Shown: piece after piece, positions 6,996-6,996 of the stretch
Position numbering within the stretch: position 1 is the stretch's first letter
How the letters are laid out: every line of letters starts with the position of its first letter
Origin: CAZTXD01 sp964617995
Lineage (GTDB): Bacteria; Actinomycetota; Acidimicrobiia; Spongiisociales; ZC4RG35
NCBI GenBank assembly: GCA_964617995.1
Contig: CAZTXD010000163.1
Span: forward strand, 1 to 6,996
DNA length: 6,996 nucleotides
Direction: 5' to 3'
Translations under genes and position numbers: made by a program
The notes under the pieces: generated by a model
Databases searched by the model: none
Seen by the model: the letters and a program-made list of their open reading frames with translations, nothing else
Told to the model about the DNA's origin: nothing

Positions 6996-6996
6996 C

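Overview
This is a GC-rich bacterial chromosome segment. It carries mostly core housekeeping genes on the minus strand, with the worn end of a mobile region at the left. The gene set suggests an actinobacterium, possibly a deep-branching one such as Acidimicrobiia. The evidence is the dimeric eukaryote-like glycyl-tRNA synthetase placed upstream of dnaG, a short primary sigma factor, a glycine-rich YtxH-like protein of actinobacterial style, -10 boxes of the TANNNT type lying very close to start codons, and a tRNA gene without an encoded CCA end. The lineage is an inference from these traits, not from a search.

Left end (1-500): there is no intact gene. One reading frame first resembles the part of an AAA+ ATPase that lies before the Walker A motif, interrupted by a TAG stop. 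It then switches, in frame, to the last ~50 residues of a tyrosine integrase that include the catalytic tyrosine. This chimeric remnant ends at 469. A bidirectional hairpin terminator (468-498) separates it from an intact tRNA-Asn(GTT) on the minus strand (501-573), whose 3' end faces the remnant. This is the layout expected of a decayed element that once integrated at the tRNA 3' end.

Middle (637-2627): a minus-strand pair encodes an M24/creatinase-fold hydrolase, in which all five usual metal ligands are replaced, followed by a small membrane-anchored YtxH-like protein. Divergent from them is a stand-alone cyclic-nucleotide-binding-domain protein with a strong Shine-Dalgarno sequence but without the usual phosphate-binding arginine. 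It converges on rpoD, with a short hairpin between the two stops.

Right (2665-6926): glyS, dnaG and rpoD follow one another on the minus strand. dnaG and rpoD overlap by ATGA and are surely co-transcribed, forming a macromolecular-synthesis operon without rpsU. A TAAGAT box 8 bases before the dnaG ATG suggests its own near-leaderless promoter. glyS has a TAGACT box just upstream of its start. Together these three genes supply charged glycyl-tRNA, replication primers and the housekeeping sigma factor.

No wholly new system is visible. The most interesting items are the AAA-ATPase/integrase fusion scar beside tRNA-Asn, the ligand-less M24 protein and the arginine-less CNMP-domain protein.
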